From Turnera subulata (taxonomy: Eukaryota; Streptophyta; Magnoliopsida; Malpighiales; Passifloraceae): a DNA stretch of 64,000 nt. Made by a program: the position numbers and the translations under genes. Below are positions 32,966 to 45,503 of the stretch, in pieces. The notes beneath the pieces are model-generated. The model worked only from the letters and a program-made list of their open reading frames with translations, was not told the origin of the DNA and searched no databases. Location: NCBI GenBank assembly GCA_028386065.3, contig JAKUCV010000331.1, forward strand, positions 2,188-66,187, in the 5' to 3' direction. Numbering within the stretch: position 1 is the stretch's first letter; each line of letters opens with the position of its first letter.

Positions 32966-34104
32966 ATGATCAGAAGATGCATTTATGAAGAAGAAGTGGC
33001 ACAGGTCCTACACGGTTGCCACAATGCACAGTACGGGGGACACCATGGTGCAACCAGGACAGCCTCAAAAGTCTTACAAGCTGGCCTATATTGGCATACT
33101 TTTTTCAAGGATGCATGCAATTGGGTGATAGCTTGCAAGGAATGCCAACGAACAGGGAACCTCTCAAGGAGGCAAGAAATGCCACAGCAGGACATACAGG
33201 TGGAAGAGCTGTTTGACGTTTGGGGGATTGACTTCATGGGACCATTCCCAAGATCATATGTGAACAACTACGTCTTGGTGGCTATGGATTATGTTTCTAA
33301 ATGGGTTGAGGCTGTTGCCTCCCCAACGAATGATGTCAGGGTAGTGACACAGTTCTTGAAGAAAAACATCTTCTCTCAATTTGGCACACCCAGAGCCATA
33401 ATCAGTGATGGTGGTACCCATTTTTGCAATAGGCAGTTTGAAGCCCTCTTAAGGAAATATGGAATCAGACACAAAGTGGCCACTCCCTACCATCCCCAGA
33501 CAAGTGGCCAAGTCGAGGTGACAAATAGGGAGATCAAGAAAATCTTGGAGAAGACAGTGGGACCATCACGCAAGGATTGGGCGATGAAACTTGATGATGC
33601 TCTTTGGGCATACTGCACAGCCTACAAGGCACCACACCATATCGCCTAGTCTTTGCAAAAGCTTGCCACCTGCCTGTGGAACTCGAGCACAAGGTGTGTT
33701 GGGCCATTAAGGCTCTAAACTTTGATACACAGGCCGTAGGGGAGCAGAGGCTGTTGCAGCTTAATGAACTAGACGAGCTAAGGTTGGAAGCATATGAGAA
33801 TGCCAAGCTATACAAGGAAAAGACAAAGAAGTGGCATGACAGTAGGATCCAGCCCAAATAATTCAAGGAAGATCACCAAGTTCTTCTTTACAACTCTCGC
33901 CTAAAGCTATTCCCTGGAAAGCTTCTTCGATCTAGATGGTCTGGACCTTTCACTGTGTCACACTGTTACCCACACAGAGCAGTAGAGGTCTACAATGAGC
34001 AGACACATCCGTTCAAGGTAAATGGACACAGGCTGAAGCTGTATCACACGAGAGCCATTACATATCAGGAGACTCAATTGCTCCATGATCCACCTCCCAA
34101 CTAG
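32966..34104 (+). pseudogene. pol: Athila pol: integrase
   Basis: Zinc-binding HHCC region ([13 protein letters not shown]...CKECQRTG), catalytic core with WGIDFMGPF (D), SDGGTHFCN (D) and [15 protein letters not shown] (E). A frameshift lies near 33625-33640: the +2 frame from about 33640 continues [21 protein letters not shown] further TAA at 33859-33861 is followed by the C-terminal [14 protein letters not shown] segment ending at 34104. No chromodomain is seen, as expected for Athila. Confidence 0.92.
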
Positions 34105-34934
34105 CAAGATGAGGAGGTGTCCAGCTCAAAGAGGTAAAAGAAGCACCACTTGGGCAATCCCCAAGTGTGGTAATTTTCAAGACTTTCTTTCTTTATTTTT
34201 CTTTCTTTCGTTCTGTTTTGTGTGCTTTCTTTTGTTTTTATTAGGTGCTGCAAATTTGAGGTAAAGAATCATCAAGTCAGAAAATCGCCAGGGAAGTTCC
34301 CCTAATACCTCTTTCAATAACTAGCTTTAATAACTTTTGCAAAAAAGAGTATTTTGACCCTACACAGGCTCACCACAGCCCTATCACAGGCTGAGCCTGT
34401 GCTGAACTTCCACACTATTCTAACAATTCATTTTGACTATTTCTCGCACTTAGGGAATCATTAATGATAGGGAACCTCGAACAAAATGCTAGGGTTAGAG
34501 TCTTGCTGAATTTAGGAAACAAATTTTTCCTTATAAACAATGTCAATACCAAGGCACAGCCTGTGCCCTTGTAGTCACAAATAGGCTCAGCCTGTTTCGG
34601 CTACAGTTCCCAGCGCAAAAAGAGAAACAGGAAAAATTTGTCTCACACGCTAAAAAAAATCTGCCCAACACAGTTATACCCCCTTACCCACCTGTCATTC
34701 ATGCGAATAGACATAACCCAAATTCTAAAAAAGGGGGCACACATACATATGAATGGGCGGCAACAATCATTACTGAGCAGACATAACCCTTCGTTTATCC
34801 ACTGCTTCACCAATTGTTGCACCTATTCATTGGCTTTAAAAAGAAAACCCCTGCCTTCACTTCACTTCATCTTCTTCCTCTCCCCTACCCACTGCTGCAA
34901 ACCTTAAAACACTAAAATTGCTCCCTTCACCATC
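34105..34934 (+). other. Spacer between pol and env-position ORF
   Basis: T-rich noncoding stretch. It contains palindromic CACAGGCTGAGCCTGTG (34385-34401) and ATAGGCTCAGCCTGTTT (34581-34597). No coding potential is seen. Confidence 0.7.
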
Positions 34935-36735
34935 ATGGCTGACGGCAACAAAAATACACCACCCACAACCCCTCCTTCTTCCCCAACCCGACCTCAACCT
35001 AATCTCCCACCCATTAACCCCACTGGAACCTACACCATCAACCGCCACCTCTTCCAATCCATTCAACGCAACCTGCCCAATCCCCCACCACTGCAACTAC
35101 ACCCAGACCTACCACCCCTCCAATTCCTCATCAGCGAGTTCGCTCACCTTTACCCACAACAAAACGCCCAACCCCCACCCTTTCTCGCACTCTCTACACC
35201 AACAACAGAACCCACAGCCACCATACCCGAATCATCTCAAACCACACCATCCAGCAGACGAACCACCCCATTCCCCCATTACACCCGCCGCCCTCGTACC
35301 CAACTCACAATCCCTGGCGGCGGGATTGACCTAAACCTAGACCCCCCACCAGAAATTGAAACCACCACCACCACTGAAGTGCGCCCCAAAAAGCGCACCG
35401 TCGTCCCCGAATCCGAAATCATCGACATGACGGTGGACCCAACCCTAGAATCATCCACCTCCGCCCTCACACCAACCCCTAACCTCACCCCAACCCTCAC
35501 TTGCCCGACCGAACGCCCTCCGCCACATCGGCCTTCGCAACAGCATCAGGCAATTGCTTCGACCTATTGGATGGTTGAACTTTGCCACATTGGGAGAGGA
35601 AACTTACGATGACCTCACCCGTGAGTTCTTCTCTTCACTGTCCTATCAGCCGCCCACACCGCGCCATGATGGACTCGCCTGCTTCAGGTTGGGCAACGAG
35701 AACAGGGTCCTCACGGTCACCCAGTTCAACGCAATTTTTGGACTTCCAAACGAAGGACACCAAGAGAGGCCTGGCAACTTTGACACCGAAACGTTCTAGA
35801 GGGAGACTTCCAATACCCCGGGCTACAACTCCTCCTCCAGCAGTGCCACATCTTTCCACCGTCGCAGCCTCAGAGTCATTCAGCACTTCCTGGTGCATAA
35901 CATTTACGACCGGAACCGGAGTCGTCTGACAGTGCAAACCGAGGAGCTTTTCATTCTATACTGCATGGTTCACAGAAAGCCCCTCAACACAGGATGCTTC
36001 ATTCTCCGCCGCCTCTACACACAGCGGCAAGCCCAGTACCTTCCAAGCACGGGGATAATCACAGCACTGGTACGACACTTTGGCATCCCCCTCAACCAAT
36101 TCCAGGAAGTTGAAGGAACGGTTTCGATCGACGGCACCATTCTCAACCGCCTCAACCTCCCCGCACCACAGCCTGAGGAACAAGCTGAGGAAGAAGCAGC
36201 AGAGGAACAGCCTGAGGAACGAGCTGTAGGAGTAGACATGGCACAGAACGAGGCACCGCCTCAGGGACAGTCCCAAAACAATATGGACCAACAACAGCCA
36301 CAGACAGCCCCTCCAGCAGCCCCACAGCCGCAGGCACAGGCCCAGGCTGTTACCAGAGACCAATTGCTGGATATCCTGGAGCAAATGTAGGATTGGATTG
36401 GTCAACAAATCATTCCAATCCTCCAAAACCAAAATCGCCTACAAGAGACCCTCAATGCTCAAGGGGAACTTCAGCAACGCCTCCAAGAGAGCATTTCTGC
36501 CCAAGAGATCCGCCTCACAGGCTCAATGGGGGAAATGCGCACTAGCATCACTCGGGGCATCACAGAACTGAGGAGGAATGGGGAGACACAGGCCCGTGTC
36601 ATGCGAGAATTCCATAACCAATACACGAGCCAACAAGTCCAATTGACCGAAACCCTCACCAACCTCCCCAACATGGCAAGGGCACTGCCAGCACCACCTC
36701 AACCACCATCCGGGAAGAAGAGGCCCAGAAACTAA
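34935..36735 (+). pseudogene. Athila env-position ORF (ATHILA ORF-1-like)
   Basis: The start MADGNKNTPPTT opens a Pro/Thr-rich segment of about 190 residues. After a frameshift near 35490-35550 the ATHILA ORF-1-type domain follows: IGWLNFATLGEETYDDLTRE, then CFRLGNENRVLTVTQFNAIF and GLPNEG, continuing with GCFILRRLYT and an acidic/Gln-rich linker. The end (36391-36735) is a predicted coiled-coil-like Q/R-rich part with basic tail KKRPRN. TAG at 35797-35799 and 36388-36390 probably replace Trp codons (G to A). No signal peptide or transmembrane helix is seen, so an envelope function is unproven. Confidence 0.75.
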
Positions 36736-38338
36736 CTTTCCCCCGTTCCTACAATACAGATTTAGTCTAGACTAACCCCACTATACATAGTTAGACTTTC
36801 AGTTTGGGGTATTTTTGTGTCCATATAACTCAGCCTAGACCTTATCTCTATTGTTTTCGCCAGTGTGTTTCTTTTATTTATGTGATCTTGTAGTTATTGC
36901 ACCCCGTTTTTGTTTTGTTTCTGCAGTGAGGACATTGCAAGTTTTTCAGTTTGGGGTATTTTAGGGTGCAATTATGCTATGTACTTTCTAGTGTTCATGT
37001 AATGCAATTTTGATTTTCATCTATTTTCACTTTGTTTCTCCCAATGTGAGCCTGTCTTTATATTTATGCACTCTCTCTTGTTCCATTTAAATTCTGCTTA
37101 AGACCACAATCTTATGACTTGTCTTATTTTTCTTCCAAAACAGAACAGGAATAATCAAACAACTGCATTCCATGAACTCTGTCAAGAGAAGGACCATGGT
37201 AAGGAATTTTTTTAAAACAAACAGGCTCAGCCTGTTTACCTTAGAACAGGCCATTACTTCTGTGAAGGCGAAATTTAAGCAAAGTCTACAAGCAAGGAAA
37301 GGATCTGGGCCAATTTTGGCACACCAAACAGACTACACCAACCCGCACCTCACTCAAACCCTTGAAACCCCATTTGAGCCAATCAAGATGGCCCCTATTT
37401 CATTCAATTGCCCTGCACAGTCCACCCTCAACCATTTGTAGCCATAAGTAGGGGCCATCAGTGTCTAAGGGCACCAAACTCCTTCAAACAGCCTCACCCT
37501 GTCGATGAGCCTGGGAGCAAGATTTGATTAAGAATAGAAAAAGGAGATGACCCATACTCAGCCAGTGTAAAAATCAAAACGCCACCAGATGCACGAACTC
37601 CATCCTCCCCTTGAAAAAGAAAAAGAAAATGAAAAACATATGGGAAGAAGAAGAAAAAAAAAGGAAGAAAAGAAAGCAAAAATAAGGAAAGGGAGGAAGG
37701 ACAAGGTCAACATCTGGAAATCATACTCCACCAAGGAACACAAATCCAATCCATCTGTTGGAATCAGTGGTTACATCAAGAATGGCTGAAGTATTGGGAT
37801 GTAGTTACTGAACAGCATGTGACCGTAGGAAATACAAGGTCAAACAGCCTCTACACTATCTCATGCTATTCATAAACAAAAACAAAAGAAATCCAGTTCA
37901 CAAGCCATTGACCCTTGCAAAAACCATCCACCCTTCTTTGACAACCCTCAGCCAGCCTTAGTATAACACGTATAAGTCCTAGTGATCCTAGCTTGATGAC
38001 TTACGCACATTAGTGGAGACAAGAGGTAATGGGTCTGCATATGAGGTACTGTTTTCCACATTTCAATCTTTAACTGAATTCCTCGATTGACTGAAGGAAT
38101 GGAGGCCAGTTGCAAAATTATTCCTGTGATTTTTAGGACCAAACTAATGACAAGGAATTTGATTAGAGTCTATGCAGATTTTAAGGAAGAATAAGAGGAT
38201 GCCTAAATTGGGACACCACAAGGGAGAAACCTAGCGAAAATCTGATGCATTGGAATTGTTTTACTTCCTTCCGAAATCATGCCTTCTTTTCTCTTCCGAT
38301 TGCTTGAGAACAAGCAAAATCTTCAGTTTGGGGTATTT
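36736..38338 (+). other. Athila 3' untranslated region
   Basis: No gene. It contains three CAGTTTGGGGTATTTT blocks (36800, 36947, 38324), the last being the functional polypurine region; the palindrome AAACAGGCTCAGCCTGTTT (37219-37237); and a purine-rich stretch at 37595-37715 that gives spurious frames. Confidence 0.75.
38324..38338 (+). other. Athila polypurine tract
   Basis: CAGTTTGGGGTATTT abuts the LTR start TGATGCAC at 38339; GTTTGGGGT-type tracts are usual in Athila. Confidence 0.75.
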
Positions 38339-40437
38339 TGATGCACATGAAATATGCATAGTTTTAGGCATGATTTCAGATATACTTTCTCTCGATTTAT
38401 CATGACTATATGCCTCACTTTGCACTATTTCATCATATTCCCTTAAATCCCATCCCTTACTGTGTGATTAGTGATTCCAGGTGCTTTTTGAAAAATTTTG
38501 GAGATTTTATTGGAGAATTCGATGAAACAGCCTCTGACACAGCATGAGCCTGTTTGACAGCCTGTTGTTCTCTGCAGAATCAGTAAAAGGCCACGAATTC
38601 CCCTCCAATCACAAGTTATCCACTGGATTTCACCACCTTTGCCTTGATCCATGAAGCCATCACGCCACTCCATCAATCTCAAAAAGAGCTGAAATCAATT
38701 GCACAGAAAAATGGGAAGAAATCGCATACAGCCTCAGGCACAGGCCCAGCACAGGCTCAGCATATGGAATCTGCAGATGACCAGAATGCAAAAATAAGAA
38801 TATTAAACTCAGCCACTTGCAAAGCTTCACCACTTGCAGAACTTTCAACTCTATAATCATGACCTGACCAATTCAGAAGACTTTAAGCGTGGGAAAGAGG
38901 GGATAATCATCACACCCAAAGAATTTAACAATTAAAGAACCATTATCCTCCCCCTAAGTCTTCTAAAATCTGCAGATTTGCAGATTTTATCCATTCGACA
39001 CACCTCCCAAGCTGCCTTACCTCGAGGAGAAAAATGGGCAACTGAAGCTCAACTTGCCCAACTGTCATACCTTCCAGCACGTGGGAGAGAAGAGAAGTGA
39101 GGAATTTGCACCATAAAAGAGAATGAGAAAGGAAGAACAGGCATCGAACTGGACCCCTCGATCAATACCCATAACCTGCAGAACTTTGGAACAAAGGGTT
39201 CAAGCGGAAAACAAGATTCTGCAGCCTTTTCTGGGCAGAAATCGTGTTGTCCCTAACCTCCAACTTGGTTCTTAACATTATGCTACCTTAATTCCTTTTG
39301 ATTTTGTAACCTTGATTATGAACTAAACAACCCCTCTTAGGTTGAAGGGGTGAAGCATGTCTCTGTTCTTAGTGCAATAAATTGCTCTTCCTATGCTCTT
39401 AACCGTTTTTTCTTGTTTGGTTGTTGCAAACTTGCTCCATGTTTAAGTCTTGATCAAACCCATTCATGATTATAGGTAGCTAGGTGAAGGACCGAAAGGA
39501 GAAACCATAGTTGCTGGAACAACAACAGCCAACCCTTAGCTCTTAGTTTTGAGAGAAATTAGGAACTAAATAAGGAATTAGCCTCAACACCAATTCTTAA
39601 TCCCCTTAGTTTGACCGATGCAAAAGCATTAGGATGAGTGAGAACCTTGGGAGGAACCTTTGAGTGAAAACAAATGGGTTCAGTATAGGTTGAGAGCGCC
39701 TGCAAGAACTGATCTGTGTAATTGACTTTGTGTTCTCGACAGGCTCAGCCACTGGCTCAGTCACGGACTCAGCACTGTCTCAGCCTGTTACGACACAGTC
39801 AAGAAAGAATGACACCACTTTTAATCTAATTCTTGATTGATTATTGAGCAGTCTACTTTCAATCTAGTGGCAGCTTGGTGAAGGACAGAAAGGAGAAGCC
39901 AAGCGTGCCAGACCAACAATAGTCAGCCTTCCCTCCCTAGCCGTTTGAAAGAAGATAGGGAGAGACTGTGGGTAATTAGCACCAACACCGAGCTCCACCT
40001 CTAAGTGGACGTCTTGTCTAGTGACAGAGGGTTGATGGAAGCTTAGGGAACTATCAATAAGATCGAAAGCCGTTGGTAGTACATTAGGTTGGGAGCCCCT
40101 TCAAGACTTCTAATTAAACACAGGGCGTCACACAAGCGCAGCCTGTGATGATGCTGTCGTGCAATTTAGAGGACAAGGGCAAGACATGTGAATCCCTGGA
40201 TACCTAAGATTTTACCAAAAACTGATTTTCACCTACTTCAACATTACTGTTACTTTTATTCTCTTACTTAATTTAATTTCGATTTGCACTCACCCCATAA
40301 TCCATTTTTGTTTAATTATCTCAAGCCTAATTCGTCTAAGGTAAGGAGTGACAGACTCATCCCAGTCCCTGTGGATACGACCTTGATAGAGTACTACAAC
40401 TATCATGTGCACTTGAAGGACACTTCAGCACACATCA
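38339..40437 (+). mobile_element. Athila 3' LTR
   Basis: 2099 bp, starting TGATGCACATGAAATATGC and ending CAGCACACATCA. Complete, unlike the 5' LTR. Several ACAGGCTCAG half-sites lie at 38530-38770 and 39742. The flank CAAGT (40438-40442) has no visible partner because the other end is truncated. Confidence 0.92.
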
Positions 40438-41129
40438 CAAGTCCAAGACATCCCTTATACTTCTAAAGGGAATCTACCTGAAGGCTTTTGCCCCTGTACC
40501 ATCTGAGTTTACTGGGAATACTTGGCGCAAGAGACACAAAAAGAACTTGACTTCTACTTAGAAAGCTATTTTCCACATTTACAATATGTGCAACACAAAT
40601 GAGTGAACAAACTCCCCTTTATCCATTAAGCTTCTATTAATAAAAGAAAAGACCGGACCCAAGTTGGGCTTCCTACGTATTCGTGCGCGTCATTTTTCTC
40701 TTTTCTTTTTTTTCTCTTTTTTTTAAATTTTTCGATTTTTCTTTCTTTTCATTTTTCCTTTTTTCGAATTTCCTTTTTCTATTTTTTTGTTGTCTACTTC
40801 TTTTTTTCTCTTTTTTATTTTTTCTGAGCACATGAAATTAGGCCTAGATAGTTCTTTTTGTAATTTTTTTATTAATATTAGCTTTTGAGATCAATTTCTG
40901 TAGATTTTAAAGAGTTTTCCATGCCATTGTACTCACACATATTGCAAAAGTAATACTAGAAAAAGTTATCAAGATAAAGAAAAAGTGCCTCTTAATACTT
41001 TAAAAGCCAACCGGCTACAAACTGGACTCGAATTTAGACTTAAACTCAAACAGACATAACATACTTATTCAGTCTCGACCCTCCTATTTTATTATCCCAC
41101 AATCCCCTGCTCGGTCATATCTCCTCTCC
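40438..41129. other. Low-complexity intergenic relic
   Basis: No gene is supported. A long T-rich tract with TTTTTCTTT variants occupies 40690-40870. It is probably decayed retroelement sequence between the Athila LTR and the gag relic. Confidence 0.5.
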
Positions 41130-42554
41130 TTAAAAAAGGTGCTTGTAACCCAAATCCCCATATCCTTCCTTCACCATATAATCTATTTTGTCTTCCATAT
41201 CATGATACTTGAAGAAAAATTCGGATCTTGCGTTTGTCGGGGTGCCTTTCATTGCCTTGGTCCCTGATAGTTCTATCTCTTTACCTTGTTCATTCAGAAT
41301 ACCATCAGACACCTGCCCTCCTGAAGCGGATTCTTGTGGGTTAATTGATACGTCAAGCTCCTGACACTTTTTGAAGACCTTTTGTAGGGTGGTTGCATGG
41401 GACTATCATGTTTTAGACTTCACCGTCATGGCATCTAAATGAACACCCACTTTTTCGTGTAAACACTTAGCAGTTGTTTTCTGATATATGACCCCAGCGT
41501 TGATCAAACCTAGGGGTGCGATTTTCTTCTGCTGTCTCCCACTCACATCCATTCCTTCAAGTTCGTCAGCTTCCTCGTCCAACCCTCCGTAATTGTTGCA
41601 TCCACGTATAGGCTCTTCAAATATGACATCGATCTCGTTGTGTTTGGGCAATGGATTAGCTTTGGTGTTGGGCTTTTGAGGCAAGATTATCTCACGCATC
41701 TCAGTCAGGTCATAAACCTCGTGGCGGAGTCGTGCGAAATTATCGGTGGTGTGCCCGGCCATTTGATGAAATTCACAATGCAATTTCGGGTCCCCATTGA
41801 TAGGCAATTCGGATCTCAGTGCAAGTGCCTGCAACAAATTCTTCTCTATACACTTCTTGAGCATTTTGCTTAAAGTTATGGGCAAGGGAATCAACTTCCT
41901 TGGTGTCAATTAAATGCGAAGGGGTGCTTGTGTAGCCACATAATTCACCTCAGCGGGCTTCTTCCCTTGTGTTGTGCTCAAATTGCGTCTAGGTGCAGAG
42001 GCATCGGTTGCCACCTTGATCTTTGGCGAAGCAATCGCATCTTCGAGCTGAGCCCCTACCCCGATAAGAGCTCTAAAACTGGCGTAGCAATTACCAATCA
42101 TGCGTTCGTAATACACCGGTTGAAGATTTTTTATCATCATCTGCACCTGCTCCTCTTGTGAGGGCCGATTCACCATTTGGGATGCCTTATTGTGCCACCT
42201 TGTGATGAAGGCCGAGAATGTCTCGTGCGCCTCTTGCTCGGTCGTCTCGAGGTCCCTCTTGGTTACATCAATCTCGGTGTTATAGCTATACTGCTTCAAG
42301 AATTCGGCACAAATATTCTCCCACTTCCTCATCCTCGACTCGTCCAAACTCATGAACCACTTCAAAGCAGCACCGGACAAGGTCCTTTGGAACAACTGGC
42401 CCAATAGCTTGTTGCTCACCCCCATTGGTTGCAGTATCCTCACGTAAATCTTCAAACGGGTCCTTGGGCATCCGATCCCACTGAACTTCTCTATGTCAGG
42501 CATCATGAACTTCTTGAGTAAGCGACCACTAAAAAACGACAGACGGTTCAAGTC
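41130..42554 (-). pseudogene. gag: Tat/Ogre-like gag relic (5' part missing)
   Basis: The minus-strand frame from 42554 reads LNRLSFFSGRLLKKFMMPDI, EKFSGIGCPRTRLKIYV, then LSGAALKWFMSLDESRMRKW and FLKQYSYNTEIDVTKRDLE, a Ty3/gypsy retrotransposon gag capsid. A second segment keeps HCEFHQMAGHTTDNFARLRH, the Cys/His-like box of Tat gags. A stop at 41907 and a frameshift near 41400 interrupt it; 41130-41312 (MSDGILNEQGKEIEL) is a likely downstream remnant. The first part of gag is absent: the LTR starting at 42555 abuts codons for DLNRL. Confidence 0.8.
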
Positions 42555-42648
42555 TGTGAACACCCAAATTTGACCCACGGATCGTCTTCTAAATTGGATT
42601 TTGAGTATGCTTGAACCATGAGAATAATGAGATGATTTGGTCTTTGGC

Positions 42649-43725
42649 GGGTTAATGGTATATTTGATGCCCCTAGTTGTTTAAATTCGTCAATTATATA
42701 CCTCGACTTTTTTTCGGTCAATTATGTACCCGTACTTAGTGAGTTTGCGTCAATTGTATACCTCGGGCAGCATTTTGATGACGTGGCGTGCTGCCCGTTA
42801 ATAGTGAATAGCAATTTAGTCTTGAGTTTCTTAATTAATCATATAAGTTTTTTATTAGTACATAATTTAGTCCATATATTTTTTATTATTTGGAGTTAGT
42901 CCTTAGTAATATATGTAATTATTATTTACACAAAATTTGATTAAATTATTTTTAGTATCTATTATTACTTTTAATTGTAATTATTTATCAAATAAAATTT
43001 AATTAACAGATTCAATATATAAAGGAGATGCTTTACCTTATTAATTTTAACAATATAAGAATTTAAAATTCAGAAAATAATACAAAAGGGGACCCACTTA
43101 CCATGTATCATAATAATACGATTTTTAAAAATAAATTCACGGCCCAACAGTTGGAGCACTTACAAAATAAATATTTTAAACTAAAAAAAAAATAATAAAT
43201 GCCAACTATTAAATTGTATGTGAACATTATTAAATTTTATATAACTAAATATATATAATAAATTATTATATTGAATTATTAGTATTTTTATTATTATAAG
43301 AGACCATTATATAAGAGTATTGAATTCTTTATTTTTTTGTGATTAATTATAATTTGTTAATATAATTAAAATTAATTATGTATAAAAAATATTATAATAT
43401 TAAATATTACACAAATAATAATTATATATAAAAGTAAAAAATTAAATTAACGTATTATCGTTCTAAAAAAGAATTTGATTGAGTATGAATAAAATTTAAG
43501 GACTTAATTGTATAATTCTAATGGACCTAAATGATTAAATTTGAAATTTAGGGGGCAAACTGACACAAGTTATTGGCGGGCAGCGTGCCACATCATCAAA
43601 ATGCTGCCCGAAGTATACAATTGACCAAATTTCAAAAGTACAGGTATATAATTGTCGGGAAAAAAAGTCGGGGTATACAATTGATGAATTTGGACTAGTC
43701 CGGGTACCATCTATACCATTAACCC
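42649..43725. mobile_element. Mutator-like non-autonomous element (MITE), TSD GTCTTTGGC
   Basis: 1077 bp with imperfect terminal inverted repeats of about 150 bp (GGGTTAATGGTATA at both ends) and a perfect 9-bp target duplication GTCTTTGGC (42640-42648, 43726-43734). The centre is AT-rich and noncoding. Long TIRs plus 9-bp TSD define Mutator-like elements. Confidence 0.93.
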
Positions 43726-43759
43726 GTCTTTGGCTAAAGTATGTTTGGAATTTATTTTA

Positions 43760-44732
43760 GGATTAATGTCACATTTCGTCCCTGTATTGCCCCTTCAAAT
43801 TGAAATTCATCCTTGTGTTGAGTTTTGATTGGTTTTGATCCCTCAGTTGGACAATTTTTTAAGGTTTTAGTCCTTTTTACCGATTTTACCCCTAAATTCA
43901 GCCCGTTATTGTTCAAACCAATTTACCCACCCTAAATTCGACCCAACTAACCGACCCAATCCAGAACCCCATTAAAAAATCTCCAATAAATATATAACTC
44001 TATCTCCCAATATCAAAATTTTAGAAATCAATAAAAAAAACGAACAAAAAATTTTTTAAATTTTTTTTTAAAAATAAAAAAACTTAAAGTAAATTATTTT
44101 TTGTTTAAAAATTTATAAAAATATATTTTTTTTGGTAGTGTGGAGAAGAAGGGAAGTATAAAATAAAAAAGAACAAAAATAGATAAAAAATTTTAAATTT
44201 GCAAATTTTTAAACTAAAAAAATAATATAAATTATGATTTTTAATTTTTAAAATTTTAAAAATAATTTTTATTTTTATAATATTTAAATTTTTGATTTTT
44301 AAGGGGAAGTAAGAGGAGGACAAGAAGAAGAAAGAAAAAAACTAAAAAGAAAATAGAAAAAAAACATGTGGAGAAGATATGTTTAAACTTTTAAATTTTT
44401 AAAATTAAAAAATAATTTAATTTATGATTTTCTATTTTTTGAAAAATAATTTGTATTTTATGATTTTAAATTTTTTGATGTTGGGAGGTAGAGTTATTTT
44501 TTTATTGGAGATTTTTGAATAGGGTTCCGGGTTGGGTCGGTTAGTTGGGTCGAATTTCGGGTGGGTAAATTGGTTTGAACAATAAAGGGCAGAATTTGGG
44601 GGTAAAATCGGTAAAAAGGACTAAAGCCTTTAAAAATTGACCAACTGAGGGATCAAAACCAATCAAAACTCAACACATGGATGAATTTCAATTTGAGGGG
44701 GCAGCGGAGGGACGAAATGTGACATTAATCCA
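43760..44732. mobile_element. Second Mutator-like MITE, imperfect 9-bp TSD
   Basis: 973 bp with inverted repeats of about 250 bp. The ends are GGATTAATGTCACATTTCGT and its complement. The flanks TTTATTTTA (43751-43759) and TCTATTTTA (44733-44741) differ at one base. The centre is very AT-rich with spurious frames. Its TIR differs from the first MITE, so it is another family. Confidence 0.85.
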
Positions 44733-45503
44733 TCTATTTTAGTAAAATTTATATATTTTTATAATTTGAACCTTTATGTTTTTGAACCTTAGGATTAATG
44801 AGATGATTTAATCTTAAGATAAAAATATATACTAAGGTTTAATTTACCAAAATATGTTTCATTTATTTGGGCTTTCTTATTTTCTTTCAACCTAATTATA
44901 TTGAGATGATTTATTTTTGGGTTAATTACACGATTAGATCAAGTCAAGGGAGAATTAGGGGATTGGAAGCCAAAAAAGGGAAGAACACATGAAAACCGGA
45001 GAGGTTGGATAGTCATCTCGGGTGGGCCGCGATGCCTGGGTGGACATGCACCGATGACCGCCAAGCATGGCTGCCATCCAGAGGATCACCGCCGGCCATG
45101 GCGGTCATGTGTCTTAGAAATGCGATTTTGCCACGATTTTTGTTTCTGATTTGATTCTACACGGTTTTGGCCCAGATTTCTGGCCATAATCTTGACCATT
45201 AAAAGGTTCACGACCCCTGTACTCTCCAAAACTCTATAAATAGAATCTCTCATTCACATCTAAAGGACACAATCTCTTTCACACATACCCCCCATAAGCT
45301 TTTGTGCTTGGACAAACTCTGTCTCTCCAAGTCTAGAAATATCAATATAGGCAGAAACTCTGGAGAAATTTCGTGGGAAGCATCAACAAGAAGGAAGCAA
45401 GGGTAGACCAAGAGGAGATCAAAGATTGAGCTAAGGAGTGTAAAGAAAGTGGGTGGAGAACACAACCCAAATCAAGGAGCTAGAGGAGGGCTACAAGAGG
45501 TAA

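Larger units (their letters stand above)
19445..40437 (+). mobile_element. Athila-type Ty3/gypsy element, interrupted by a copia
   Basis: Order: truncated 5' LTR (19445-19988 and 27864-28643), Asp-type PBS, gag-pol in one frame, a spacer, an env-position ORF, long 3' UTR, polypurine tract and complete 3' LTR (38339-40437). The internal part is 9695 bp. The 5' LTR lacks roughly its first 770 bp compared with the 3' LTR, so no target duplication is recoverable. The coding region is broken by several in-frame stops and two frameshifts. The copia at 19989-27858 sits in the 5' LTR. Confidence 0.9.
42555..45503 (+). mobile_element. Tat-like 5' LTR, left part with two MITE insertions
   Basis: Starts TGTGAACACCC. 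The LTR sequence proper is 42555-42648, 43735-43759 and about 44742-45503; the rest is MITE DNA. AATGAGATGATTT motifs occur at about 42625, 44806 and 44898, ATGACCGCC/GGCGGTCAT elements at 45052-45108, and TATAAATA at 45235-45242. The LTR is cut after ACAAGAGGTAA by the minus-strand copia and resumes at 58332. No polypurine tract precedes it, so it is the 5' LTR. Confidence 0.85.

Noticed and set aside
34935..36735. Retroviral envelope gene
   Set aside because: Env position only; no signal peptide, fusion peptide or transmembrane segment seen. The same holds for 9094-10350.
43990..44460. AT-rich ORF and possible matrix-attachment region
   Set aside because: It is the centre of a MITE; AT content alone is not evidence.
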